Shown piece by piece: positions 38,956-48,999 of a stretch of 64,000 nucleotides of DNA. The position numbers and the translations under genes were made by a program. The notes under the pieces are model-generated. The model ran no database searches. It was not told where the DNA came from and was given only the letters and a program-made list of their open reading frames with translations. The stretch is from the NCBI RefSeq assembly GCF_027484505.1, contig NZ_JAIXSV010000118.1, forward strand, positions 1 to 64,000. The letters are read 5' to 3'. How positions within the stretch are numbered: position 1 is the first letter of the stretch; every line of letters begins with the position of its first letter. Source of the stretch: Asticcacaulis sp. (GTDB lineage: Bacteria; Pseudomonadota; Alphaproteobacteria; Caulobacterales; Caulobacteraceae).

Positions 38956-41016
38956 TTAAATGGCTGTTTTGGCGTCTAGAGTTCTGAACAGGCGCTGAAT
39001 GACCTCGGGCGCGATTTCATAATCGCAGTACCCCGCCGTACCCAAGTCCTTGATCTCCGAAAATTCGGGTGTAATTGGCTTTGGCGCGTTTTCACGAATG
39101 TGGCCCCAAAACGACATCTGATGGAGATGATGGGTTTCCGAATGTGCCACACCGGGCTTGCCCGCCAGCCACGTAACGAACACCAGACCTGAGCCGATGG
39201 TCGCAATATAGGAGTCAATTTCAAACGCCCACATCAAAGTGTCGTACATTGATACTTTGGTACCATCGAACAACTGTACGCTCGCCGGCAGCCTCTCTTT
39301 TATAGCGTTGGCCGCATCGGCACAGTCGGGTGTACCATCAAGATAAAGCGCAACCCTACCATGAGCTTTAGCCAAATCTTCCGCCACGGCCACGATACCA
39401 TCGATTTGGTTGACCCAGACTTTGTTGTGCGCTCTCAACGCCGCCCAGATGAGATAATCTGCTTTCCGGGCCTGCTTCAAAGCGACTTTCTGCTCAGAGG
39501 ATGCTTTCTTGTTGGCTAGGACCTTTATTTCATTTGCCATTTCATCGGAGATCGACGCACCGATAGGGCGTATGCAGAAAAGATGCTGATCCAGAACTGC
39601 TTCACATAAGTCGACTTCGGTTTTTAGGCTCTGACGATCCGGCAAAAGCGTGTCGGGTAGTATGGTGTAGGGGTCGATGTAATCGGCATTATATGTCAAG
39701 CCGACCGTAATACCGTCCAAATATCCCTTGCTGGCATAATCGTGCAATCCAGAAATTTCATTCCAAAAGAAATGTCCTACATTTTGCATAGTTCCACTAA
39801 CTATCGCCCGGTGCGTCGGTGCCTTCAGATATTCCATAACTTTGACAAGTCTGGGCATCATCAGACGGTGGAATTGATCAACGATGGTTTGCATGTCACC
39901 CCACTCGAACAGGTGAGAGTGCAACCGCAAGACTATGTTGCCCTTGGGATAATAAAGGAAATTCTTGCTGCCGGAAAAGCCCGATATGATCAGATAGAAT
40001 GTCTCCACGCTTTCGAAGCGGTAAAACAGCAGTACCTGTTTGACAGCGTCCGTCGGTGAAACCAAGCAGTGGCTAGAGGTTAGTATGGCACCGGTAAACG
40101 GGCAGATAGTTTGCGCGCTCCCGGTCAGGGCCGCCAGCTTGCTGAACCCGCCCTGAACTTTTTTGAGCTCCGGGAACCATTCCATTCCATGAGTCATGTC
40201 ATACTCATTATGGGGTAGGTCTTTGAGCTGCAGCGCTACATCTTTAAACCCCGCGCTCTCGGCATAGAGCGCCGATAGCGCCGGCCGATCAGTGCTCAAA
40301 ATTCTAACCGCTTCAATGTCGAATCCCGCATCTGAAAGGGCGATTGAATTTGGTACAAAGAACTCACCCCAAGCGTCCAACACCGTCACACGCGGCTGCG
40401 CAGCCAGCCACGGATCTAGAGCACTTTGAAAATCCAAGCCAGTCGTCAAGGCGCGCGCTACGCGAGCATCGACGCCGTCATGCAGGGCCTTAGCCACGAC
40501 ATCCAACCGGCGGTAGTCTTCGCCTAAGGAGCCGAAAACTGCTTCAGCCTCCTCAAGGCTCACAGAAGCGCTCCGGTCGAGAAAGGCATCCACCTTCTCG
40601 ATCTCTTTTCGAATCAGCGCTTTACGCTCCGCCCTCTTTGCCGCGCTTATGTCGGGCGAATAAACCATAATCACATTCAAAAGGTCGAATGCGGCGCCGG
40701 CGGACTTGATGCGAATCTCAAGCCCTTCAAGGTCCGGCAACTTCGTCGAGAGACTACAACCCGGCTTCAAATCCGCACTGGCTAGGACCGCTCCGCGCTC
40801 GCACAGTTCTAGGACGCCATACGTCTCGGCTTCACGATGAGGGACAATTTGAGGGCTCACTACATACAGCCCCTCCTGCATTACCCAGTAAGGCCCATAG
40901 ATTACGAAATCCGTGTACCCTTCAGCAACATGAAGAACGCCATCATCCGACAACGAACCTCGCAATTCATCAGGTATGCGGAAGTCACCAACAGGTATTA
41001 TCTTATCCAAGGCCAT
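38956..41016 (-). CDS. Uncharacterised polysaccharide-locus protein, distant GT61-like C-terminal half (family copy 1)
   Basis: NVGHFFWNEISGLHDYA ... LRAHNKVWVNQIDGIVAVAEDLAK ... IATIGSGLVFVTWLAGKPG; co-linear similarity to 58118..59977. Confidence 0.6.
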   Translation of the reverse strand: MALDKIIPVGDFRIPDELRGSLSDDGVLHVAEGYTDFVIYGPYWVMQEGLYVVSPQIVPHREAETYGVLELCERGAVLASADLKPGCSLSTKLPDLEGLEIRIKSAGAAFDLLNVIMVYSPDISAAKRAERKALIRKEIEKVDAFLDRSASVSLEEAEAVFGSLGEDYRRLDVVAKALHDGVDARVARALTTGLDFQSALDPWLAAQPRVTVLDAWGEFFVPNSIALSDAGFDIEAVRILSTDRPALSALYAESAGFKDVALQLKDLPHNEYDMTHGMEWFPELKKVQGGFSKLAALTGSAQTICPFTGAILTSSHCLVSPTDAVKQVLLFYRFESVETFYLIISGFSGSKNFLYYPKGNIVLRLHSHLFEWGDMQTIVDQFHRLMMPRLVKVMEYLKAPTHRAIVSGTMQNVGHFFWNEISGLHDYASKGYLDGITVGLTYNADYIDPYTILPDTLLPDRQSLKTEVDLCEAVLDQHLFCIRPIGASISDEMANEIKVLANKKASSEQKVALKQARKADYLIWAALRAHNKVWVNQIDGIVAVAEDLAKAHGRVALYLDGTPDCADAANAIKERLPASVQLFDGTKVSMYDTLMWAFEIDSYIATIGSGLVFVTWLAGKPGVAHSETHHLHQMSFWGHIRENAPKPITPEFSEIKDLGTAGYCDYEIAPEVIQRLFRTLDAKTAI

Positions 41017-41228
41017 TTCATCTCTAAAACTAACTCATGTTTGGAGGCAGAATTACGCCGGCTCATGAGTTGCGATACCTCTATTTACAAACACTCGATT
41101 AACTTAGTTACGTGATCGGTGGATTGGGTTGGCGTTTGAATTGGTTCAAACCATACACCTGAGACTATACCAAGGTACGTCGCTTCATTGGCTGCAAATC
41201 AGATCAGAGGGGCAGTTTATCTACCAGA

Positions 41229-42161
41229 TCAGTGATTTTCGAGATACCACGAATAGGCATTTAGAATACCCTCTTTGAGACCTATTTTTGGCTGCCATCC
41301 CAATCCTCGCAATACGTCCGCACTCATTAATTTGCGTGGAGTTCCATCCGGTTTGGATAGATCATTAACGACTTGACCTTCGTAACCCACGACCTCGCAA
41401 ACGATTTGCGTGAGTTCAAGAATGCTTACGTCTTCGCCTGAACCAACATTCACATGCTCGGGGGCGCTATAATTTTTAAATAGGAACACCAAGGCGTCGG
41501 CGCAGTCGTCACTGTGAAGGAACTCCCGACGAGGCGTCCCGGTCCCCCATACGACTACTTCTTTGTCACCATTCATCTTGGCCTCGTGAACCTTGCGAAT
41601 AATCGCCGGCATCACGTGACTGGTTTTCAAATCGAAATTGTCACCAGGGCCATACAAATTGGTCGGCATCGCCGAAATATAGTCATGGCCGTATTGCTTG
41701 CGATAAGACTGAGCAAGCTTGATCCCTGCTATCTTCGCAATCGCATACCATTCATTCGTCGGCTCCAGCGCGCCGGTGAGAAGCGAGTCCTCACGAATAG
41801 GCTGCTCCGCGTATTTCGGATAGATGCAAGAAGAACCCAGAAAAAGAAATTTCTCGACATCAGCCTCATGCGCGGCATGAACAATATTCGACTCTATCAT
41901 CAGGTTGTCGTAGAGGAATTCCGCTGGATAGAGATCGTTTGCCAAGATACCACCGACCTTAGCGGCGGCCATGATGACCCCGTCTGGGCGCTCGGACTTA
42001 AAAAAAGCCTCCACCTCGGACTGTCGCTTCAAATCGGCTCGCGCACGATCGGCGGTTATTACCTCGCACCCCTCTGAAGCAAGTCGACGGACAACAGCCG
42101 ACCCTACCATGCCCCGGTGTCCAGCAACATAGATACGCTTGCCTTGCAAATTGTAAGTCAT
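41229..42161 (-). CDS. fcl: GDP-L-fucose synthase
   Basis: YVAGHRGMVGSAVVRRL, FLFLGSSCIYPKYAEQPIREDSLLTG, NLYGPGDNFDL. Confidence 0.95.
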   Translation of the reverse strand: MTYNLQGKRIYVAGHRGMVGSAVVRRLASEGCEVITADRARADLKRQSEVEAFFKSERPDGVIMAAAKVGGILANDLYPAEFLYDNLMIESNIVHAAHEADVEKFLFLGSSCIYPKYAEQPIREDSLLTGALEPTNEWYAIAKIAGIKLAQSYRKQYGHDYISAMPTNLYGPGDNFDLKTSHVMPAIIRKVHEAKMNGDKEVVVWGTGTPRREFLHSDDCADALVFLFKNYSAPEHVNVGSGEDVSILELTQIVCEVVGYEGQVVNDLSKPDGTPRKLMSADVLRGLGWQPKIGLKEGILNAYSWYLENH

Positions 42162-42163
42162 AT

Positions 42164-43294
42164 TTAGCCTTCCAAACTGACCGGCAATTCCAAGCCGTGA
42201 GCTTTAAGGATGGCAAAACGACGGGCAGCCTTATAGTCCTCGGCAACCATCTCAGCGCACATTTCCTGCACGGTGATCTCCGGTGTCCAGCCCAGACGTT
42301 CCTTTGCCTTGGTGGGGTCACCTAGAAGGGTCTCCACTTCGGCGGGACGGAAATAGCGCGGGTCGATCCTCACGATAACATCGCCGACTTTCAGGGCCGG
42401 GGCAAGTTCGCCCTCGATCGCCGCCACTGTAGCAACCTCATCGATGCCCTCGCCAGAGAATTCAAGCGTAATCCCCAACTCCTTCGCTGACCAACTGATG
42501 AATTCACGGACTGAATATTGCACACCGGTAGCGATAACGAAATCTTCCGGCGCTTCCTGCTGCAACATCATCCACTGCATGCGAACGTAATCCTTGGCAT
42601 GCCCCCAGTCTCGCAAGGAATCGATATTGCCCATGTAGAGGCACTTTTCGAGGCCGAGAGAAATATTGGCTAGACCACGCGTGACCTTGCGCGTAACGAA
42701 GGTTTCCCCGCGGCGTGGTGACTCGTGATTGAAGAGGATGCCGTTGCAAGCGTAAATCCCATAAGCCTCCCGGTAATTCACTGCAATCCAGTAAGCATAT
42801 AGCTTGGCGACCGCGTACGGCGAACGGGGATAAAACGGAGTCGTTTCACGTTGCGGAATCTCTTGAACCAGACCGTAAAGCTCAGACGTCGAGGCCTGAT
42901 AGAAACGGGTTTTCTTTTCTAGGCCGAGGAAGCGGATGGCCTCGAGCAGACGCAGAGCCCCCATAGCATCAACATCGGCGGTGTATTCCGGAGCCTCAAA
43001 GCTCACGGCCACATGGGATTGGGCGCCGAGGTTGTAGATTTCATCCGGCTCAATGTCGCGAATGAGACGAGTTAGGTTTGATGTATCCGTCAGGTCACCG
43101 TAGTGAAGTTTGAAATTCGAGTTGGAAATGTGCTGATCTTCATAAATATGGTCTACACGCGCCGTATTGAACAACGATGCGCGACGTTTAATTCCATGAA
43201 CCACATATCCTTTTTCAATAAGGAACTCTGCCAGATACGAACCATCTTGGCCAGTCACGCCCGTTATGAGGGCCGTTTTTTGCTTTTGTGTCAT
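42164..43294 (-). CDS. gmd: GDP-mannose 4,6-dehydratase
   Basis: [64 protein letters not shown]. Confidence 0.97.
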   Translation of the reverse strand: MTQKQKTALITGVTGQDGSYLAEFLIEKGYVVHGIKRRASLFNTARVDHIYEDQHISNSNFKLHYGDLTDTSNLTRLIRDIEPDEIYNLGAQSHVAVSFEAPEYTADVDAMGALRLLEAIRFLGLEKKTRFYQASTSELYGLVQEIPQRETTPFYPRSPYAVAKLYAYWIAVNYREAYGIYACNGILFNHESPRRGETFVTRKVTRGLANISLGLEKCLYMGNIDSLRDWGHAKDYVRMQWMMLQQEAPEDFVIATGVQYSVREFISWSAKELGITLEFSGEGIDEVATVAAIEGELAPALKVGDVIVRIDPRYFRPAEVETLLGDPTKAKERLGWTPEITVQEMCAEMVAEDYKAARRFAILKAHGLELPVSLEG

Positions 43295-43447
43295 CTCTAA
43301 AATCTCGAAAAGTTATAATTCTGGAACCTACGCCTACGGCGCGACACCATGATGGTTGATTTCATACGACCAAATCGCGGCATTTGCCAACGCTTGTTAA
43401 AATAATTTTGCCGCACCGCACATCAGGAACCGTTTTTTAATTAACAG

Positions 43448-44548
43448 CTAATTCATTTCGACCAAACCAGCAAGCTCAGCTGGAAGGGCGCGCTGTTCAA
43501 TTTGCAGCTTTTTGGCGGCTTCTGCCGCTAGCTTGACGTCTTGGGCACGGGCAATGGGCGCCACGACAATTCCCGAAGGGGTCGAAACCACCATGATGTC
43601 GTCTAGCCCGATGACCGCCACAGGCGGGCCGTCGGCCCGTACTAGGCAGTTGCGGGCGTCGATCAGGATGGCACTGCCCTGTGCGTGGTTGCCACTACCG
43701 TCCTTGGCCCCCAAGCGCCAAAGCTCGCTGAATCCCCCTACATCGGCCCAGCCGATGTCGCATGGTACCGTTGCGGCTCTTTTCGTGCGCTCCATGACCG
43801 CGTAATCGATCGAAATCGACGGGCATAGCATAAAGCTTTCAGGATCAAGCAGGCGGGTCTTGCCATTATTTACCCCACGTTCGAGCGCGTCACGCGACGC
43901 TTTCAGCACCGCGGGCTCATAGGCCGCAATTTCCTCAAGCATGATTTTTGGCGAAAAAAGAAATATGCCAGCATTCCAAGCATACCCGCCGTCGTTGACA
44001 TATGCCTGTGCGGTCTCGAAATTCGGCTTTTCAAGAAAGCGGCGAATACCATACACACCGTCCGTCAGCTGCTCGTCGCGCTCTATGTAGCCAAAGCCCG
44101 TTTCCGGAGCGGTGGGCTGAATACCGAACGTAATAATCCTGTCGTCGGCGACTAAGCTGGCGCGCCGCATTGCAGCGCGAAAGGATTCGGGCTTTGAAAT
44201 GACATGGTCAGCGGGCACCAAAAGAACTAAAGCCTCAGGATCTACCTCCATACCTATCAAGGCCGCCACCGCCGCTACCGCCGCCGTATTTCGCGCAAAC
44301 GGCTCAAGCACGACCGCTTGGGGCGACAGATTGATGGCCTCAAGCTGAACGGTCGCCAGCGCGTGATGGCTTTCACCGCAGATAATCACCGGGCTTAGAA
44401 ATTCCGGCCCCGAAAGACGCAGAGCTGTCTCCTGAATCATCGTATTATGCGTCGCCAGCGCGTGAAACTGCTTGGGCCGCTCCGGCGTAGACAAAGGCCA
44501 AAGTCTAGTACCTGATCCGCCCGACATGATGACCGGCAATATTTTCAT
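43448..44548 (-). CDS. manC: Mannose-1-phosphate guanylyltransferase (single-domain), copy 2
   Basis: Highly similar along its length to 24692..25756; MSGGSGTRLWPLSTPERPKQF. Confidence 0.92.
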   Translation of the reverse strand: MKILPVIMSGGSGTRLWPLSTPERPKQFHALATHNTMIQETALRLSGPEFLSPVIICGESHHALATVQLEAINLSPQAVVLEPFARNTAAVAAVAALIGMEVDPEALVLLVPADHVISKPESFRAAMRRASLVADDRIITFGIQPTAPETGFGYIERDEQLTDGVYGIRRFLEKPNFETAQAYVNDGGYAWNAGIFLFSPKIMLEEIAAYEPAVLKASRDALERGVNNGKTRLLDPESFMLCPSISIDYAVMERTKRAATVPCDIGWADVGGFSELWRLGAKDGSGNHAQGSAILIDARNCLVRADGPPVAVIGLDDIMVVSTPSGIVVAPIARAQDVKLAAEAAKKLQIEQRALPAELAGLVEMN

Positions 44549-44688
44549 AACTGGGTATCCCCAAAATATTCAAACGCCATTATAAGCCCCTCTCCCCCAC
44601 ATAACAAGGCGCTTATACTTCCCCATAAGCACGAGAAATACACCGCGACACCGTTCGTAGATGTCCATAGGCCGCCACTAAATACAAG

Positions 44689-45624
44689 TCATGACGCCGA
44701 TATCGAACCGCCACTCACCAGCAAGGGTTCGATTTTCGCCACCGTTTCTAAAAAGGGCGAAACAAGCAAGCGCTCACGTGGGACGTTATCATAAAAATTA
44801 AATAGATCAATGAGATATTGCTTCATGGTGAGCGAGCGGCTCTCACCAGCTGGGGTAAGCCAAGCTGGGCGCTTAAAATCGAATGATCCGCGCGCGCCGA
44901 TCCGCGCGGCTAGGGCCGGATAGACTGGCCAAGTAAAGCTTTCCCCGAGATGGTCCTTCTCGATTTCGGGCAGGGGGGCGCTCCTGGGAATAAGGCCGAG
45001 CCGACTGTAGAGCTGAGCAGCTAGGGCAGCGAGTACGCGAACGGCAGGATGATTGGTCATATACATGAAGGGCTCCCCCTGGCCGAGCCAACCATCAATC
45101 ATTCCGTCGATTTCGAACCCCATCTCTCGCAACTGCGATTCAACAGCGTTTCTTGCCGCTGGGAAGACGTCGAAATACCCTAACTCGGTAAAAATCAGAC
45201 CGTTGTAGAGGCTCAAGGTGCGCTGAGGCGACAACCCCAAAAGAAAGCCAGCGACTGCAATCTTCGAGTGAAAATCGGAATGGACAGCGTTGATAAGTCC
45301 CGTACTGTCGAAAGCGTAGCTGAGATCGGGGTGGAATCCCGAGAATACGAAGGTGGGCATGAAATGGGCGTTGGGATGCCATCCCGTTAAACGATCGATC
45401 TCCAATTCGGGCATGCCATGGCCTGAACCGATTTGTGTGAGGACAAGATCGAAATCCTTAATTTTTGCGACAATTGCCTCAGGTGAGTCCGGGGGATTGA
45501 CGCCGGCGTGCCACGCCGAAACGACGGCGTGTGGAATTAGGTGACGCGTTGCCTCCGCCAGTCCTTCCGCCTGACACCCTCCGACAATCGCCACTTTCAG
45601 CTTTTTCTTGAACAGCTTGAACAT
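44689..45624 (-). CDS. WcbI-like putative polysaccharide-modifying protein
   Basis: VAIVGGCQAEGLAEATRHL N-terminus, DLVLTQIGSGHGMPE, HPNAHFMPTFVFSGFHPDL. Confidence 0.6.
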   Translation of the reverse strand: MFKLFKKKLKVAIVGGCQAEGLAEATRHLIPHAVVSAWHAGVNPPDSPEAIVAKIKDFDLVLTQIGSGHGMPELEIDRLTGWHPNAHFMPTFVFSGFHPDLSYAFDSTGLINAVHSDFHSKIAVAGFLLGLSPQRTLSLYNGLIFTELGYFDVFPAARNAVESQLREMGFEIDGMIDGWLGQGEPFMYMTNHPAVRVLAALAAQLYSRLGLIPRSAPLPEIEKDHLGESFTWPVYPALAARIGARGSFDFKRPAWLTPAGESRSLTMKQYLIDLFNFYDNVPRERLLVSPFLETVAKIEPLLVSGGSISAS

Positions 45625-46700
45625 TAGGCCCTCCGGTCAATGTGTTCTTCGTCGCAGATGACCTGACTCACGCTTTCGATGAGTGCTCTCTGGTAACGAA
45701 TATCTTCTTCCCGGATCACATAGCTTCCCGCTGCGACGTGCGATTTGACGAGTGTCTCGTCGAGATAGTGGCGGGCGAAGTTGCGCATGACATGATCGAC
45801 CCCTTCGGCGGTAACCTCACGCAAGTCTTCCATGAAAAATCTACCTCGCGCATGCGGCCCGGTGATCATCTCGTAGGACGGGAAATAATCGACAAAATCG
45901 AAAGCATGCTGCGCCATGTCAGCCACGACCCGTAAGGCAGCCTTGGAATAGGCGTTTGCTACCAGGACATGCTGGCGTGCATACGTGGCGATCAGCGCGA
46001 CCGGCGACACTGTCAAAACGACTCGCACAGTTGGGTTCACCTTGCGCAGCAATGTCAAAAACAGGGACAGGTCGGCAGACATCTCCGGAACAGAAAAATT
46101 ATGAAATACAAAACTCTCACCGGCCGGGGCTTCGGCCACAACACCGGGCGCGAGAGGTACGACCGCCTCATCCGACTGACTCCTCCACCCTTCCGTCAAG
46201 CCAAGCGTAAAGATGAAAACGTTGCAGGTTTCAAAAATAGTCTGTACCGCTGCCAGATGCGCCTCCCTGTCTGCCAGCACATCCTCCTCGTTCGCAAAAC
46301 CTTCGGACTGGATCACTGGGCGAAACGGATCCACAAAGCGTCCGTCGTCCCTGCGCCAGGCGCGTCCGGCGGGATCGAAAAGTCCGAACGCCCTCTGAAA
46401 CAGTTGCAGAAGCTGACGCACGGTATATATGTTGCCATAGCGCGCCGAGAAAGTGCTGTAATTTTCGTCAGTTGCGCCGACAGAGCTGGGGCCGGTTTCC
46501 GCGCGCAAGTAGGTGAACCCTGTGGATTGCAGGGTCCGGGCGATATGCTGGGCGAAGCAGCTTCCCGCAGTAGCTATGCGATCTTCGCGGCCAAACCGAA
46601 ATCGTGAAGGGATAATCGGATCTAAGGTCTCCGGGGTTCGCCCGGACACGGATCGACGCCAGAAGTGATGATCGGGAAGGTCTCGGTAAGGACTGATCAT
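45624..46700 (-). CDS. GSCFA-domain protein
   Basis: IATAGSCFAQHIARTLQSTGF ... IFTLGLTEGWRS ... VVLTVSPVALIATYA. Confidence 0.87.
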   Translation of the reverse strand: MISPYRDLPDHHFWRRSVSGRTPETLDPIIPSRFRFGREDRIATAGSCFAQHIARTLQSTGFTYLRAETGPSSVGATDENYSTFSARYGNIYTVRQLLQLFQRAFGLFDPAGRAWRRDDGRFVDPFRPVIQSEGFANEEDVLADREAHLAAVQTIFETCNVFIFTLGLTEGWRSQSDEAVVPLAPGVVAEAPAGESFVFHNFSVPEMSADLSLFLTLLRKVNPTVRVVLTVSPVALIATYARQHVLVANAYSKAALRVVADMAQHAFDFVDYFPSYEMITGPHARGRFFMEDLREVTAEGVDHVMRNFARHYLDETLVKSHVAAGSYVIREEDIRYQRALIESVSQVICDEEHIDRRA

Positions 46701-46853
46701 AACGGCTCCGGTTTAAACACGGCTTCAGACAACATTCGGAAAATATGCCCGGTGGTCCGCAGAAACGACCGAGACAAAGTAGTCCTTCGGTTTGCCGAAA
46801 ACAACGGCCGACCCGCAGAGGCATGTCCGCCGACAAACCGACAGTATGGCGAA

Positions 46854-48029
46854 CTAAGCTTCAAGCGCATCCACAAACTCATGGAAGGTACTGACTTCAA
46901 TATGTTTGGGCGTATGGTTTTCGGGGAATATGTAAGCCACATGCCCCTGCTTGATGTGGGCTATCCCATAGTGCCAAAGGTTGTTGCGATGGCGGAGTGA
47001 CAATACGCCCAGCCGAATACCCGGTTGAGCGAATACTATATTATGCAACGCACTCCCGTCTTCACCTATGACGATTCGTGCCTCCCTCATCATCAACAAC
47101 TGCTGTTCGACCGTGTAATCTTGTGGGGAAACGATCCGATATCCGCGGCTTTGCGCGGCGCGCTCCAGAGCATCGATATTATCGAAGCTCTCCCGATTTC
47201 CCTTTGACCAGCCCCGACGACTGAAGAAAATTTTCTCCGCCATCGCGCTGATCGGCATACTGTACACCGCCGGAGGGCGCACCTGGGCCCATGCGTCTTC
47301 AAGCGCCCGCCCACCCAGACGGAATCCAGATTTGGAACTAGTGGGCACCTTGGCGTGTTCGACTCTGAAAAAGCGTGAAGGATGTGGCCTTATGGCATCT
47401 ATGTCTAAACCAAAAGACTTTAGGAAATAGGCGGCCCAACGCGGGACGCTGTCGCAATACACTGGCAATGAATCGAGCCCGGCCTCACGCAGGACATTGA
47501 GCCTCGGCAACATGTCAAGCAACCAATGCCCATAAATATCTTGACCCGGCGCAGAAAGGACCACCGCCTCACCTCTTATAGTATTCCGGTCAAGAGTTTC
47601 GTCCAGTTGGCGACGAAAGCATGGGTCGGCGAACCTTCGGACCATTTTAGGCAATTTATGGCGTTCGGCGTACCAAAGGGCGAAATCACATCCCCAGCAC
47701 AAAGGCTCGCCAATAACGGCCTCGTTCGTGTCGAAATCGATAGGAAGTGCGCAGTTTTCAACGAAGGCATACTGATTGAAATCAATTATGCCAGATGCAA
47801 TGAAGCCAGGCGTTGCTAACGCATCCTTGTATTCCTGATGAATATGATCGTCCGGACCGAAGCGTATGAGGGTCTTTTCGTCGAACTCCAGAAATGGGCT
47901 GTCAATTACGCGATCGAAAGCGATCTTGCCGTCCTGCGTTACAAAGCCGGCAAATGCGTCTTGTCCGTCCGTCGGAATGCTACGAATGGCGATATGTTCA
48001 AGATACTCGTATTTTATTTCGGCAGTCAT
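46854..48029 (-). CDS. Family 61 (DUF563) glycosyltransferase
   Basis: YGHWLLDMLPRLNVLREAGLDSLPVY, KIFFSRRG, IGEDGSALHNIVFAQPG. Confidence 0.83.
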   Translation of the reverse strand: MTAEIKYEYLEHIAIRSIPTDGQDAFAGFVTQDGKIAFDRVIDSPFLEFDEKTLIRFGPDDHIHQEYKDALATPGFIASGIIDFNQYAFVENCALPIDFDTNEAVIGEPLCWGCDFALWYAERHKLPKMVRRFADPCFRRQLDETLDRNTIRGEAVVLSAPGQDIYGHWLLDMLPRLNVLREAGLDSLPVYCDSVPRWAAYFLKSFGLDIDAIRPHPSRFFRVEHAKVPTSSKSGFRLGGRALEDAWAQVRPPAVYSMPISAMAEKIFFSRRGWSKGNRESFDNIDALERAAQSRGYRIVSPQDYTVEQQLLMMREARIVIGEDGSALHNIVFAQPGIRLGVLSLRHRNNLWHYGIAHIKQGHVAYIFPENHTPKHIEVSTFHEFVDALEA

Positions 48030-48063
48030 GCAAGACCGTAGCTCGCGGTTGGGCGCAAAAGAG

Positions 48064-48999
48064 TTATTTGGAAATGGTGGCTATCAGATTTCGGATACCA
48101 TCCGCCAGTTCCACGGTCGCCTGCCAACCCAGAATTGACCGCGCCTTATCGACATTCAGTACATTCGAGCGGACGTCGATGCGGCGCCCGGGCATACGAG
48201 TCACGGACAGTTTACGCCCGAGCTCGCCTTCGATTTTAGTGAGGAGACGATTGAGACTGGTACCCCGACCGCTGCCTATATTGAAAACCGCCGGCGCGCC
48301 CTCGGTAAGAGTATTGCATTGCGCCAAAGCTATCATCCCCCTTGCCGCGTCATCGATATCGATATAATCGCGAACGACTTCTCCATCGCCCCATATCTCG
48401 ATCTGCTCGCCGCTCACAGCAAGACGTACGAAACGTGACAAAGCTCCCTGCATTCGGCCCTTGTCTTGACCGGCACCATAAGGGTTCGACAGGCGCGCTA
48501 CGCGGGCATCAACTCTACCGGTAAAGCGATAGAGATTACAGTAGGTTTCCGCGCAAACCTTGCCAGCGCCGTATGCATTTATAGGCTGAAGCGGATGCGT
48601 CTCGTCTATTAGGTCCATGGCTGCATGCCCGTAAACCGTTCCGCCCGAAGAACAAAAGACAAGACGGCCGCCCGTCTTTTCCATCAGATTGAGTAGACGA
48701 AGCGTGAATATCACATTGGTTTCCATGTCAGCAAGTACATCGGCTTCAGCCGACGAGGGCAGACTGGACCATGCCAGATGGTAAACCACGTCGCATCCGT
48801 CAATGACACGGCGCAGGTCATCATCCGAACTGTTGAACAGGTCGAGCCCCACCCCCTCGAAAGGAGGCGATTTGGCTTCGGCCATCCTAGGAAACGACCT
48901 GCCGACAACCCGGACGTGCCCGCCCTGTTCGCCCAAAGCGCGCACCAAACCATTGCCGACAAATCCTGTCCCGCCAAGGACTACGCTGCGCAAAGTCAT
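48064..48999 (-). CDS. NAD-dependent sugar epimerase/dehydratase (extended SDR)
   Basis: VLGGTGFVGNGLVRAL, FCSSGGTVYG, NAYGAGKVCAE. Confidence 0.9.
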   Translation of the reverse strand: MTLRSVVLGGTGFVGNGLVRALGEQGGHVRVVGRSFPRMAEAKSPPFEGVGLDLFNSSDDDLRRVIDGCDVVYHLAWSSLPSSAEADVLADMETNVIFTLRLLNLMEKTGGRLVFCSSGGTVYGHAAMDLIDETHPLQPINAYGAGKVCAETYCNLYRFTGRVDARVARLSNPYGAGQDKGRMQGALSRFVRLAVSGEQIEIWGDGEVVRDYIDIDDAARGMIALAQCNTLTEGAPAVFNIGSGRGTSLNRLLTKIEGELGRKLSVTRMPGRRIDVRSNVLNVDKARSILGWQATVELADGIRNLIATISK

